Shown here piece by piece: positions 1 through 5,972 of a stretch of DNA of 12,464 bases. A program made the translations under genes and the position numbers. Source of the stretch: Bacillota bacterium. Its GTDB lineage: Bacteria; Bacillota; Bacilli; Bacillales_B; DSM-18226. The notes under the pieces were generated by a model, which ran no database searches, had not been told where the DNA came from, and saw only the letters and a program-made list of their open reading frames with translations. The stretch lies in the NCBI GenBank assembly GCA_030705665.1, contig JAUZQA010000055.1:1-12464 (forward strand), read 5' to 3'. Within the stretch, counting starts at the first letter, position 1, and each line of letters begins with the position of its first letter.

Positions 1-218
1 AGAATGAATATACTCACAAGCCATTACTCACCAAACGCGAAAAAGAAGTATTCGAACTGTTAGTACAAGATAAAACAACAAAGGAAATCGCTAGTGAATT
101 ATTTATCAGCGAGAAGACGGTTCGGAACCATATTTCCAATGCCATGCAAAAACTTGGTGTTAAAGGGCGTTCACAAGCGGTTGTAGAGCTCCTTCGTATG
201 GGAGAGCTAGAACTTTAA
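1..218 (+). CDS. gerE: GerE, LuxR-type sporulation regulator (3' part)
   Basis: GerE is the small DNA-binding protein that acts last in the mother-cell programme, activating or repressing SigK-dependent spore coat genes. The visible frame (codons from base 3) gives 71 residues including KPLLTKREKEVFELLVQD and TTKEIASELFISEKTVRNH, then QKLGVKGRSQAVVELLRMGELEL and TAA at 216-218. This is the LuxR/FixJ helix-turn-helix with no receiver domain, as in the 74-aa B. subtilis protein, so only about three N-terminal residues are missing. The start and promoter lie outside the window. A strong terminator follows three bases after the stop, so gerE is the end of its transcript. Identification is essentially certain from near identity across the whole visible length. 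Confidence 0.97.
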   Translation, partial: NEYTHKPLLTKREKEVFELLVQDKTTKEIASELFISEKTVRNHISNAMQKLGVKGRSQAVVELLRMGELEL

Positions 219-220
219 TC

Positions 221-254
221 TAGACCGGCATCCTTAGGGAGGCCGGTTTTATAT
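221..254 (+). terminator. gerE terminator, first copy of the flanking repeat
   Basis: The arms ACCGGC (224-229) and GCCGGT (242-247) pair, extended inside by TCC/GGA past an A-G mismatch, with loop TTAG and a TTTT run. It lies directly after the gerE stop. The same stem, including the mismatch, recurs at 8671-8695 just upstream of the MarR gene (see findings). Confidence 0.92.
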
Positions 255-375
255 GCCCTTGGCTTTTGATATGCGTCTTGTTTTATTGTTAATCATGAAT
301 AATAAATCTTTAATCTCACCTTAATGCTTGATGATTCCAAAACTTCATTTTATCTTCAAATGAAAATTTCCCCAT

Positions 376-426
376 TAAAAAACTACACCCCCTGTTGTTA
401 GTTGTGTCAAACAATGGGGGTGCAGT
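376..426 (-). terminator. Terminator of the LCP pseudogene (minus strand)
   Basis: The 11-nt arms 382-392 and 416-426 pair with 8 Watson-Crick pairs in a row in the C/G-rich part, and an A run at 376-382 gives a U-tract on the minus strand. It sits about 60 bases past the stop of the truncated LytR-type reading frame, which fits the original terminator of that gene surviving its decay. Confidence 0.75.
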
Positions 427-483
427 CATTTTAATTGATGTTATGTTATATTGAAGTCCCTATGGCAAGTATTTTGCCTGTAC

Positions 484-912
484 TTATGTTTTATTCTCGT
501 GCAACTCGCTGATGGTCATTCTGGTCGTACTAAAATTATTTATAATCCCTGTGCCTTTATAAAACTTTGTAACAGGGCTTGGGGCCAAATTTAGTGATGC
601 ACGAAGTTCATCAGATAAGGTTTGTCTTTCTTGATCTGCAACTAATAAATACCAGGTTTGGCCAATTGTTGCTCCTAGCCCTTCGACTTGTGGCACATTT
701 TCAATCTTTTCAGCTGCAGGTTTATAAGACGTAACAATTTTGAGCATATCATCCAAGGTTAAGTTGGTTGTAATGTTATTTGACAGTGCTTTTAGCATTT
801 TATCATAATTTACTAAGGTTGACATTGACTTAGCTTTATCGACAACTTTAGTAATAACTTCGTGTTGTCTATTCTGACGTCCAAAGTCACCTCTTGGGTC
901 TTGTGCTAAAGC
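484..912 (-). pseudogene. 5'-truncated LytR-CpsA-Psr (LCP) family gene
   Basis: LCP proteins are membrane-anchored ligases that attach teichoic acids and other anionic glycopolymers to peptidoglycan. The open frame runs from 912 down to TAA at 484 (142 residues) and begins ALAQDPRGDFGRQNRQHEVITKVV. The DPRGDFGRQ-x-RQ motif and the NLTLDDM stretch are typical of the C-terminal third of LCP domains. The N-terminal membrane anchor and most of the catalytic domain are absent: an in-frame TGA (plus 913-915) lies just before ALAQ, and the YARMRK-like residues that normally separate ALA from DPRGD are missing. An internal ATG at 825 would give 113 aa but has no Shine-Dalgarno sequence. I therefore read this as a decayed remnant with its own terminator downstream. 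The family call is confident; that it is non-functional is inferred. Confidence 0.8.
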
Positions 913-966
913 TCAACGAGGGAGAGGTATACTCGCTTATTTGTTGTGTTTTTTTTCTGCGATTTC

Positions 967-1000
967 AGACTCTTACTCTTGTTGAGTGAGGGTCTTTTTA
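967..1000 (+). terminator. Orphan plus-strand terminator upstream of the NRAMP-related gene
   Basis: A 12-pair stem (967-978 with 984-995, two G-U pairs) with loop TTGTT is followed by TTTTT. The G-U pairs would be mismatches on the other strand, so it works only for plus-strand transcripts. No plus-strand gene precedes it between the gerE terminator and here. Bases 911-922 can pair with 976-987, which would destroy this stem, so it could be an attenuator. Confidence 0.75.
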
Positions 1001-1029
1001 TTATTTTCTTTTTCCCGGGAAAAGCCTGG

Positions 1030-1056
1030 ACATTTTTTCAAAATATGCATACTGTA
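1030..1056 (+). promoter_or_regulatory. Candidate SigK-type promoter
   Basis: AC at 1030-1031, a 16-base gap, then CATACTGTA (1048-1056) fits the SigK pattern AC-N16/17-CATANNNTA. It lies about 40 bases upstream of a small ORF and 120 bases upstream of the NRAMP-related gene. The motif is short and the DNA AT-rich, so a chance match is possible. A SigA -10-like TATATT overlaps at 1055-1060. Confidence 0.35.
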
Positions 1057-1096
1057 TATTAACTCAAATTTACATACCAATAGGAGGTGATAGGTT

Positions 1097-1237
1097 ATGG
1101 GAGAAGACCCGAGTAGTATGTGCTTATTAAATCATTTCAACAATTTTATATTCGAAATTAAGGAGGTCATATACTATGGCAAAAAATCTTTCGACCAACC
1201 TGTCATCTGCTGTTTTGGACAAAGCACATGTTGGTGA
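1097..1237 (+). CDS. Possible 46-aa leader peptide overlapping the NRAMP-related gene
   Basis: ATG at 1097 follows a strong Shine-Dalgarno sequence (AGGAGGTGAT region, 1082-1091). The frame reads MGEDPSSMCLLNHFNNFIFE and continues to TGA at 1235-1237, overlapping the first 62 bases of the transporter gene in another frame. Such a layout could couple translation of the two frames, because ribosomes reading the small ORF pass through the transporter's ribosome binding site. I recognise no family. The second half, which overlaps the transporter, looks like incidental translation with a Cys/Trp-rich end. The evidence is only the good ribosome binding site and position. Confidence 0.3.
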   Translation: MGEDPSSMCLLNHFNNFIFEIKEVIYYGKKSFDQPVICCFGQSTCW

Positions 1238-2816
1238 CATTCGCGGTACATTTGGCACCATAAAAGAGCAGGATTTTGCACCTCGAAAAACATGGTGGGC
1301 ACGATTCCGCACATTGCTGACAATTATGGGTCCGGGTCTTATTGTGATGGTGGGGGACAATGATGCTGGCGGTGTTGCTACTTACGCTCAAGCTGGGCAA
1401 AATTATGGAACAAGTTTATTATGGGTACTTATTTTGCTGATCCCGGTACTGATTGTAAACCAGGAAATGGTTGTGAGGCTTGGTTTGGTAACGGGCGTAG
1501 GGCATGCAAAATTAATTTTTGAACGTTTCGGACGTTTCTGGGGAGCTTTTTCAGTTGGTGACTTGTTTCTCGTCAATTGTTTAACCCTGGTAACGGAATT
1601 CATTGGAATTGACTTGGCCATGAGTTATTTTGGGGTTCCTTCCTATATTTCAGTCCCAGTTGCAGCGGTTTTATTAATTGCTTGCACCATGACAGGCAGC
1701 TTTAGAAAATGGGAGTCCATTATGTATTTGTTTATCGTTGCTAACTTGCTTACCTTTCCGCTTGCGTTTTTGAGCCATCCAAAAGCAGGATCTGTGATTC
1801 ACGATTTCGTTGTTCCCCATATTCAAGGCGGGATGAATTCAGATGTCATGCTCTTGATTATCAGTATGGTTGGAACTACCGTTGCTCCATGGCAATTGTT
1901 TTTCCAACAGTCTAACGTAATCGACAAACGTCTTACACCGAGATGGATGGCGTATGAACGGGCTGATACGATAATAGGCGCTTTTGTAGTGGTTATTGGC
2001 GCTGCTGCTTTAATCATGACAACAGCGTTTGCTTTTCATGGCACAAACCTGATGGAGCATTTCGTCGATGCTGGTACTATTTCAAAAGGATTGGCTGTAA
2101 AAATCAGCCCATTAGCTGGAGCCTTTTTCGCGATTATATTGTTAAATGCTTCGTTGATTGGGGCAGCGGCTGTTACACTATCTACATCTTATGCTTTCGG
2201 TGATGTGTTTGAAGTCAATCATTCCTTGCATAGGAGTGTAAAAGATGCGAAAGGGTTTTATCTTAGCTACGGGGCACTGATCTTCATTGCGGCAGGTATT
2301 GTGCTGATTCCGCATGCGCCGCTTGGACTCATTACAACGGCTGTACAGGCGCTTGCAGGGATTCTTCTGCCAAGTGCTACTGTATTCCTCTTGCTGCTTT
2401 GTAATGACAAAGATGTTTTAGGTCCATGGGTCAATAAAATGTGGTTGAATGTGGTCAGTTCAATTATTGTCGGTGTTCTTGTCATCCTTTCATTAATTCT
2501 TGCGGTAACAACCCTGTATCCTAATGTTGATATAAAATTGTTAACGGAAGTTCTATCCGGAGCATTCATTTTTGGACTTATAGTAGCCGGATTCCTATAT
2601 TATAGCCGAAATGGTATACCGAAAGTTAAAACAATAGAGGAAGTTCAAGTTAACATGGATCGGCGTTTTTGGAGAATGAAGCCATTAAACGAACTGCAAA
2701 AACCAGTATGGTCAAAAACGTGGAAACTTGGGATGCTTTTGCTGCGTGGTTATCTGCTCATAGCAGTTATATTAATTATCGTTAAAGTTGTACAACTGGC
2801 TCTTGGATCTCATTAA
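1176..2816 (+). CDS. NRAMP-related divalent cation transporter, non-canonical metal site
   Basis: Polytopic membrane protein of 546 aa with the NRAMP (SLC11) fold; it probably imports a divalent cation by proton- or ion-coupled transport across the cytoplasmic membrane. AAGGAGGTCAT (1160-1170) sets the start. Segment 52-78 aligns without gaps to TM1 of the second NRAMP in this window: canonical D-P-G-N becomes D63-A-G-G66. In TM6 the canonical A-T-V-M-P-H becomes T-T-V-A237-P-W239. The metal-binding Asp is thus kept, but the Asn and the soft Met ligand are replaced by Gly and Ala. Loss of that Met is a feature of the NRAMP-related Mg2+ transporter branch, so Mg2+ or a broad substrate range is more likely than strict Mn2+/Fe2+; this is inference. 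It is about 110 residues longer than MntH, with a charged C-terminal loop and one extra TM segment. A 61-aa ORF and a terminator follow. Confidence 0.85.
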   Translation: MAKNLSTNLSSAVLDKAHVGDIRGTFGTIKEQDFAPRKTWWARFRTLLTIMGPGLIVMVGDNDAGGVATYAQAGQNYGTSLLWVLILLIPVLIVNQEMVVRLGLVTGVGHAKLIFERFGRFWGAFSVGDLFLVNCLTLVTEFIGIDLAMSYFGVPSYISVPVAAVLLIACTMTGSFRKWESIMYLFIVANLLTFPLAFLSHPKAGSVIHDFVVPHIQGGMNSDVMLLIISMVGTTVAPWQLFFQQSNVIDKRLTPRWMAYERADTIIGAFVVVIGAAALIMTTAFAFHGTNLMEHFVDAGTISKGLAVKISPLAGAFFAIILLNASLIGAAAVTLSTSYAFGDVFEVNHSLHRSVKDAKGFYLSYGALIFIAAGIVLIPHAPLGLITTAVQALAGILLPSATVFLLLLCNDKDVLGPWVNKMWLNVVSSIIVGVLVILSLILAVTTLYPNVDIKLLTEVLSGAFIFGLIVAGFLYYSRNGIPKVKTIEEVQVNMDRRFWRMKPLNELQKPVWSKTWKLGMLLLRGYLLIAVILIIVKVVQLALGSH

Positions 2817-2875
2817 AACAAATAGCAGAATGTATTATCGTTAATGATCAAGAAATAGAAAGGAATACAAAATTA

Positions 2876-3061
2876 ATGAATAAAGATACTGATCCGTTGC
2901 CAAAACAAGTATCCTTTTCCAAAAATGAAAAATTTATAGAAAAAGTACCATGGAAATTAGGAAGACATGTAAAAGCTGACCATGCAAAAGTGTTAGATAA
3001 GCTAGTTCTGGAATATAACCAACAAATGATTACACAATTGAAAATGAATATGAAAAATTAA
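2876..3061 (+). CDS. Small basic protein of unknown function, 61 aa
   Basis: The ORF starts at ATG 2876 behind AAAGGA (2859-2864, spacing rather long at 11) and lies 59 bases downstream of the NRAMP-related gene, just before the terminator at 3065. It is therefore probably the last cistron of that transcript. The product is hydrophilic and Lys-rich, with no signal peptide or membrane segment: it starts MNKDTDPLPKQVSFSK and has a likely helix around HVKADHAKVLDKLVLEYNQQ. I do not recognise the family. A soluble accessory or spore-associated peptide is possible, and so is a non-coding artefact. The close fit between two confident features favours a real gene. Confidence 0.5.
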   Translation: MNKDTDPLPKQVSFSKNEKFIEKVPWKLGRHVKADHAKVLDKLVLEYNQQMITQLKMNMKN

Positions 3062-3064
3062 GAG

Positions 3065-3096
3065 ACCTTTATACCTGTTTGGTTTAAAGGTTTTTT
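3065..3096 (+). terminator. Terminator of the NRAMP-related transcript
   Basis: ACCTTTA (3065-3071) pairs with TAAAGGT (3085-3091), extended inside by ACC/GGT past a T-T mismatch, with loop TGTTT and a T6 run. It begins three bases after the stop of the 61-aa ORF. Confidence 0.88.
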
Positions 3097-3189
3097 CATT
3101 ATTTTCGTTTTTCTTGTAATATAGCATAGAATCAGATTATTTGTGCAAATTAAGAAAAATTGTGTATCAAAATGGAGGTAAATAAGGAA

Positions 3190-3903
3190 ATGAAGAAGAT
3201 ATGTATTCTCTTGCTGTTTATCTTTTTCTGTTTTATTGCCCAAGTAAATGCCTCTACCGATATGATAAAGAGAAAAGAGGTAGAACCGACAGGACAAGTA
3301 GTTTGGGAAGTTCATTCGTCCAAAAAAGTAATAGCTTTAACATTTGATGATGGACCCCACCCTAAGTTTACCCCGCAAGTACTAACGCTCTTGAAGCAAT
3401 ATGATGCCCACGCTACCTTTTTTCAAATTGGATACAGAATGCAGCAATATCCTCAAATTGTTCAACTAGTAATTCAAGCCGGTCATGAATTGGGCAATCA
3501 TTCGATGACGCATCAGTATGAAAATAAAACTGGAGCTAGCATTATGTGCATGGATGTTGAAAAGGCAGAAGGTATTATACAAAAATATCAACCAAACCAT
3601 ATTAAGTTATACCGCCCACCCGGAGGTTACATAGATAATGCTTTATTAAAAGAGCTAAAACGCCTCGATTATAAGATCATCCTTTGGTCATATCACCAAG
3701 ACACTAAAGATTGGTCAATGCCGGGAGCAGAAGTAATAGCTAATCAAATTATTCAACATGCCAGAAGTGGGGATATTGTCCTGTTACATGATGGCGGTGG
3801 AAACCGTGGGCAAACCATTCAAGCTTTAAAATCGATTCTTCCAGCTCTAAAACAACAGGGGTATCAGTTTGTAAGTGTGTCAGAATTGCTGCAGACCCAA
3901 TAA
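3190..3903 (+). CDS. Secreted polysaccharide deacetylase, NodB family
   Basis: Carbohydrate esterase family 4 enzyme that removes acetyl groups from N-acetylated sugars, probably in peptidoglycan, outside the membrane. All motifs are present: TFDDGP (51-56; D53 base and D54 metal ligand), H104-SMT-H108 (metal ligands), RPPGGY (142-147), DTKDW (171-175) and LLHDGGG (198-204, catalytic His200). The mature protein is only slightly longer than one NodB domain, so there is no cell-wall binding module. I chose ATG 3190 because GGAGG (3174-3178) sits 11 bases upstream and the product then begins with a clean signal peptide, MKKICILLLFIFFCFIAQVNA. Upstream in-frame ATGs at 3160 and 3172 precede or overlap that ribosome binding site. 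The family also contains PdaA, PdaB and PgdA; which of these it matches cannot be decided by eye. Confidence 0.9.
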   Translation: MKKICILLLFIFFCFIAQVNASTDMIKRKEVEPTGQVVWEVHSSKKVIALTFDDGPHPKFTPQVLTLLKQYDAHATFFQIGYRMQQYPQIVQLVIQAGHELGNHSMTHQYENKTGASIMCMDVEKAEGIIQKYQPNHIKLYRPPGGYIDNALLKELKRLDYKIILWSYHQDTKDWSMPGAEVIANQIIQHARSGDIVLLHDGGGNRGQTIQALKSILPALKQQGYQFVSVSELLQTQ

Positions 3904-4285
3904 TGAATTAACCTTTACTTTTTGCATGATTACTTCACCACAAATAAAAGTCCTCATGTGCTATCTCGAAGAAAAAAGGGTTAAAGGTAATTCATAATAC
4001 GTTTGAAACTTAAGGCATCTGACCTTAAGTGGTATGACCAGCAATGTACCCAAAAAAGACATTTAAAGTAAATGTGAATTAAGTTTTTATACTTTTTTAT
4101 CTCCTGCCTGTGGATCTAAAGGATTCATAGATCTTAATTTTTATAAAGTGAAGTTTTTTAGTTTTAGCAATACTTTTTGGTTGAAGGAAACTTTTCGGTT
4201 GATTAGAATATAATTAAAGTAAAAAGTGACAAAAATGTGACAGGTGATATAAAGGAAGCCATCCTTCGATAAAGAAATTCAAACG
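3904..4285. other. Gene-free stretch with inverted repeats
   Basis: No credible coding frame is visible in these 380 bases. They hold a long imperfect inverted repeat (3905-3993, with perfect inner arms ACCTTTA 3911-3917 and TAAAGGT 3982-3988), a perfect 8-bp inverted repeat ACTTAAGG/CCTTAAGT (4008-4015 and 4023-4030), and a weak promoter-like GTGACA...GATATAAA near 4226-4252. None has a T run, so I do not call them terminators. Confidence 0.6.
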
Positions 4286-4317
4286 TTTATTGAGAAACTC
4301 AATAAATTTATTTTTTT
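4286..4317 (+). terminator. Hairpin with T run directly before mntH
   Basis: Perfect 9-bp arms (TTTATTGAG 4286-4294, CTCAATAAA 4298-4306) around an AAA loop, then TTTATTTTTTT. The stem is AT-rich. The T run merges with the TTGACA at 4316-4321, so it may insulate mntH from upstream transcription. Confidence 0.6.
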
Positions 4318-4349
4318 GACAAAATGTTGCCTTAAGGAAAAATTTATAA
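4316..4349 (+). promoter_or_regulatory. mntH promoter with MntR operator
   Basis: TTGCCTTAAGGAAA (4327-4340) is a near-perfect palindrome matching the MntR box upstream of B. subtilis mntH. MntR with bound Mn2+ represses there. It lies just downstream of a TTGACA-like -35 (4316-4321); TTATAA at 4344-4349 is the best -10 candidate, although the spacing of 22 is too long for a standard SigA site. The exact promoter is therefore unsure while the operator is strong. Confidence 0.8.
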
Positions 4350-4352
4350 ACA

Positions 4353-4392
4353 TAGGCAAACATCTACCCCTTAAAATCAGAGTAGGCAAACA
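4353..4392 (+). promoter_or_regulatory. Two extra MntR-type half sites, 30 bases apart
   Basis: TAGGCAAACA occurs at 4353-4362 and again at 4383-4392. AGGCAAA is the reverse complement of TTTGCCT, one arm of the MntR box. Both lie between the main box and the mntH start. They may be accessory contact points for MntR. Confidence 0.4.
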
Positions 4393-4408
4393 GGGAAGGA
4401 GAAAGAAA

Positions 4409-5722
4409 ATGAGTGAGTTTGAAGTTGTAACTCAACAGAGAGCAGGATCTGCTTTTATTCGCCAAAAAAAAACGATTGAAGCTTGCCGAGCAGCCATTAT
4501 GGGGGAAAGGAAAGGGCTTCGAGCCATATTGCCATTTATCGGACCGGCATTTGTTGCATCGATTGCCTATATCGATCCTGGAAACTTTGCTACAAATATT
4601 CAAAGTGGTTCCCAATATGGTTATAAAATGTTATGGGTTGTGGTATTGGCAAATTTGATGGCAATGTTGCTGCAAAACATGTCAGCTAAGCTTGGGATCG
4701 CAACAGGCAGAAGCCTCCCGGAATTGTGCAGGGATTACCTTCCAAGGTGGGTATCAATTCCTATGTGGATCTTTTCTGAAATAGCGGCAATGGCAACGGA
4801 TATTGCTGAATTTCTCGGTGCTACACTAGGGCTGCATATTTTATTTGGTATCCCAATGATTTATGCAACTGTTTTGACCGGTATTGCCACTTATTTGATT
4901 TTATCTCTTGAAAAATGGGGATTTCGACCATTAGAAAAGTTCATTGCTGCTTTCACTTTATTGATAGGACTGTGCTATATCGTGGAGACATTTCTCTCGA
5001 AGCCAAGTTTCTCACAAATCGCTTACCACAGTGTGGTGCCTTGGATTGGAAGTAAAGACAGTATTTTATTGGCTGTTGGTTTGATTGGAGCTACTGTTAT
5101 GCCACATGCGATTTATCTTCACTCCAGCTTAACGCAAAAAAGAGTTGTCCCAAGAAATCATCTAGAAGCAGTAAAAATAAATAAATTCAGTACAAAAGAA
5201 ATTATCATTGCCATGTCTTTTGCTGGATTCATTAATATTGCCATGATGTATATGGCGGCGGCTGTTTTTAATACAACAGGTCATAATCAAATTGCCGATA
5301 TTACGACTGCCTATAAAACATTGACACCATTACTGGGGGCTGCTTCCGCAAGTGTATTTCTTATCTCCTTGCTGGCATCCGGGATTTCTAGCTCTGTTGT
5401 CGGAACAATGGCAGGGCAGGTTATTATGCAGGGATTTGTAGGATTTACTATTCCGCTTTGGCTTCGCAGAATAATCACCATGTTGCCGACATTTATTATT
5501 GTTTTGATAAGCATTGACCCAACTCAGACGCTCATTATAAGCCAAGTTGTTCTAAGTATTGTTCTTCCACAGCCCATAATCGCTTTGATTTACTTCACAA
5601 GACGAAAGGATCTTATGGGTGTATTAATAAATAAAAGAAGTACAACCGCTTTATCAATTCTTTGTGCATGCATTATTGTGATTTTAAATGTCGTGCTTAT
5701 TTATCAAACATTCGTAGGCTAA
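4409..5722 (+). CDS. mntH: Manganese transporter MntH (canonical NRAMP)
   Basis: Proton-coupled Mn2+ (and Fe2+) importer of the cytoplasmic membrane, 437 aa with about 11 TM helices, close to the 425 aa of B. subtilis MntH. The metal-site motifs are intact: D56-P-G-N59 in TM1 and A228-T-V-M231-P-H233 in TM6. The conserved GIATGRSLPEL loop after TM2 is also present. AAGGAG (4396-4401) lies seven bases before ATG 4409. The frame stays open upstream to 4316, but that stretch contains the promoter and operator, so it is not coding. A MntR box precedes the gene, which implies repression when manganese is plentiful. It is monocistronic: hairpins follow at 5730 and 5861 and the next gene is on the other strand. 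It is the functional counterpart to the atypical NRAMP at 1176-2816. Confidence 0.93.
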   Translation: MSEFEVVTQQRAGSAFIRQKKTIEACRAAIMGERKGLRAILPFIGPAFVASIAYIDPGNFATNIQSGSQYGYKMLWVVVLANLMAMLLQNMSAKLGIATGRSLPELCRDYLPRWVSIPMWIFSEIAAMATDIAEFLGATLGLHILFGIPMIYATVLTGIATYLILSLEKWGFRPLEKFIAAFTLLIGLCYIVETFLSKPSFSQIAYHSVVPWIGSKDSILLAVGLIGATVMPHAIYLHSSLTQKRVVPRNHLEAVKINKFSTKEIIIAMSFAGFINIAMMYMAAAVFNTTGHNQIADITTAYKTLTPLLGAASASVFLISLLASGISSSVVGTMAGQVIMQGFVGFTIPLWLRRIITMLPTFIIVLISIDPTQTLIISQVVLSIVLPQPIIALIYFTRRKDLMGVLINKRSTTALSILCACIIVILNVVLIYQTFVG

Positions 5723-5729
5723 GAAACCT

Positions 5730-5773
5730 CAAGAAGTTTTTTATGCATAAACTTCTTGCAATTTAAGAATTGC
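5730..5773. repeat. Tandem hairpins after mntH
   Basis: CAAGAAGTTT (5730-5739) pairs with AAACTTCTTG (5749-5758), and GCAATT (5758-5763) pairs with AATTGC (5768-5773). Neither is followed by a clear T run, so termination is likely weak; they may protect the mRNA 3' end. Confidence 0.5.
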
Positions 5774-5860
5774 TTATAAAAATTAATATTAAATAACAAC
5801 TATTATTGAATTATCGTAATATAATTAAGAGTAATAAAATTCTAATTAACACGTTAAATG

Positions 5861-5900
5861 GAATGCTGCTATCTATGTAGATGGCAGCATTCGTCTTTTA
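5861..5900 (+). terminator. Probable mntH terminator
   Basis: Perfect 9-bp GC-richer arms (GAATGCTGC 5861-5869, GCAGCATTC 5884-5892) with ATC/GAT continuing inside, followed by GTCTTTTAT. No T run exists on the minus strand, so it serves mntH and not the opposing deacetylase gene. Confidence 0.65.
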
Positions 5901-5972
5901 TAAGGGTGAACCCAACAGAATACATACTATTTAATGACCCCTGATACCGTGTACATGGAACTGTATTGATAC

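Noticed and set aside
484..825. A complete 113-aa gene starting at ATG 825 (minus)
   Set aside because: There is no ribosome binding site, and homology to the LCP family continues upstream of the ATG to 912, so it is the tail of a broken gene.
1127..1621. Minus-strand ORFs inside the NRAMP-related gene
   Set aside because: They are antisense shadows of a clear membrane protein gene with no ribosome binding sites.
4316..4408. N-terminal extension of MntH
   Set aside because: The stretch contains the -35-like TTGACA, the MntR box and the half sites; the ribosome binding site is next to ATG 4409.
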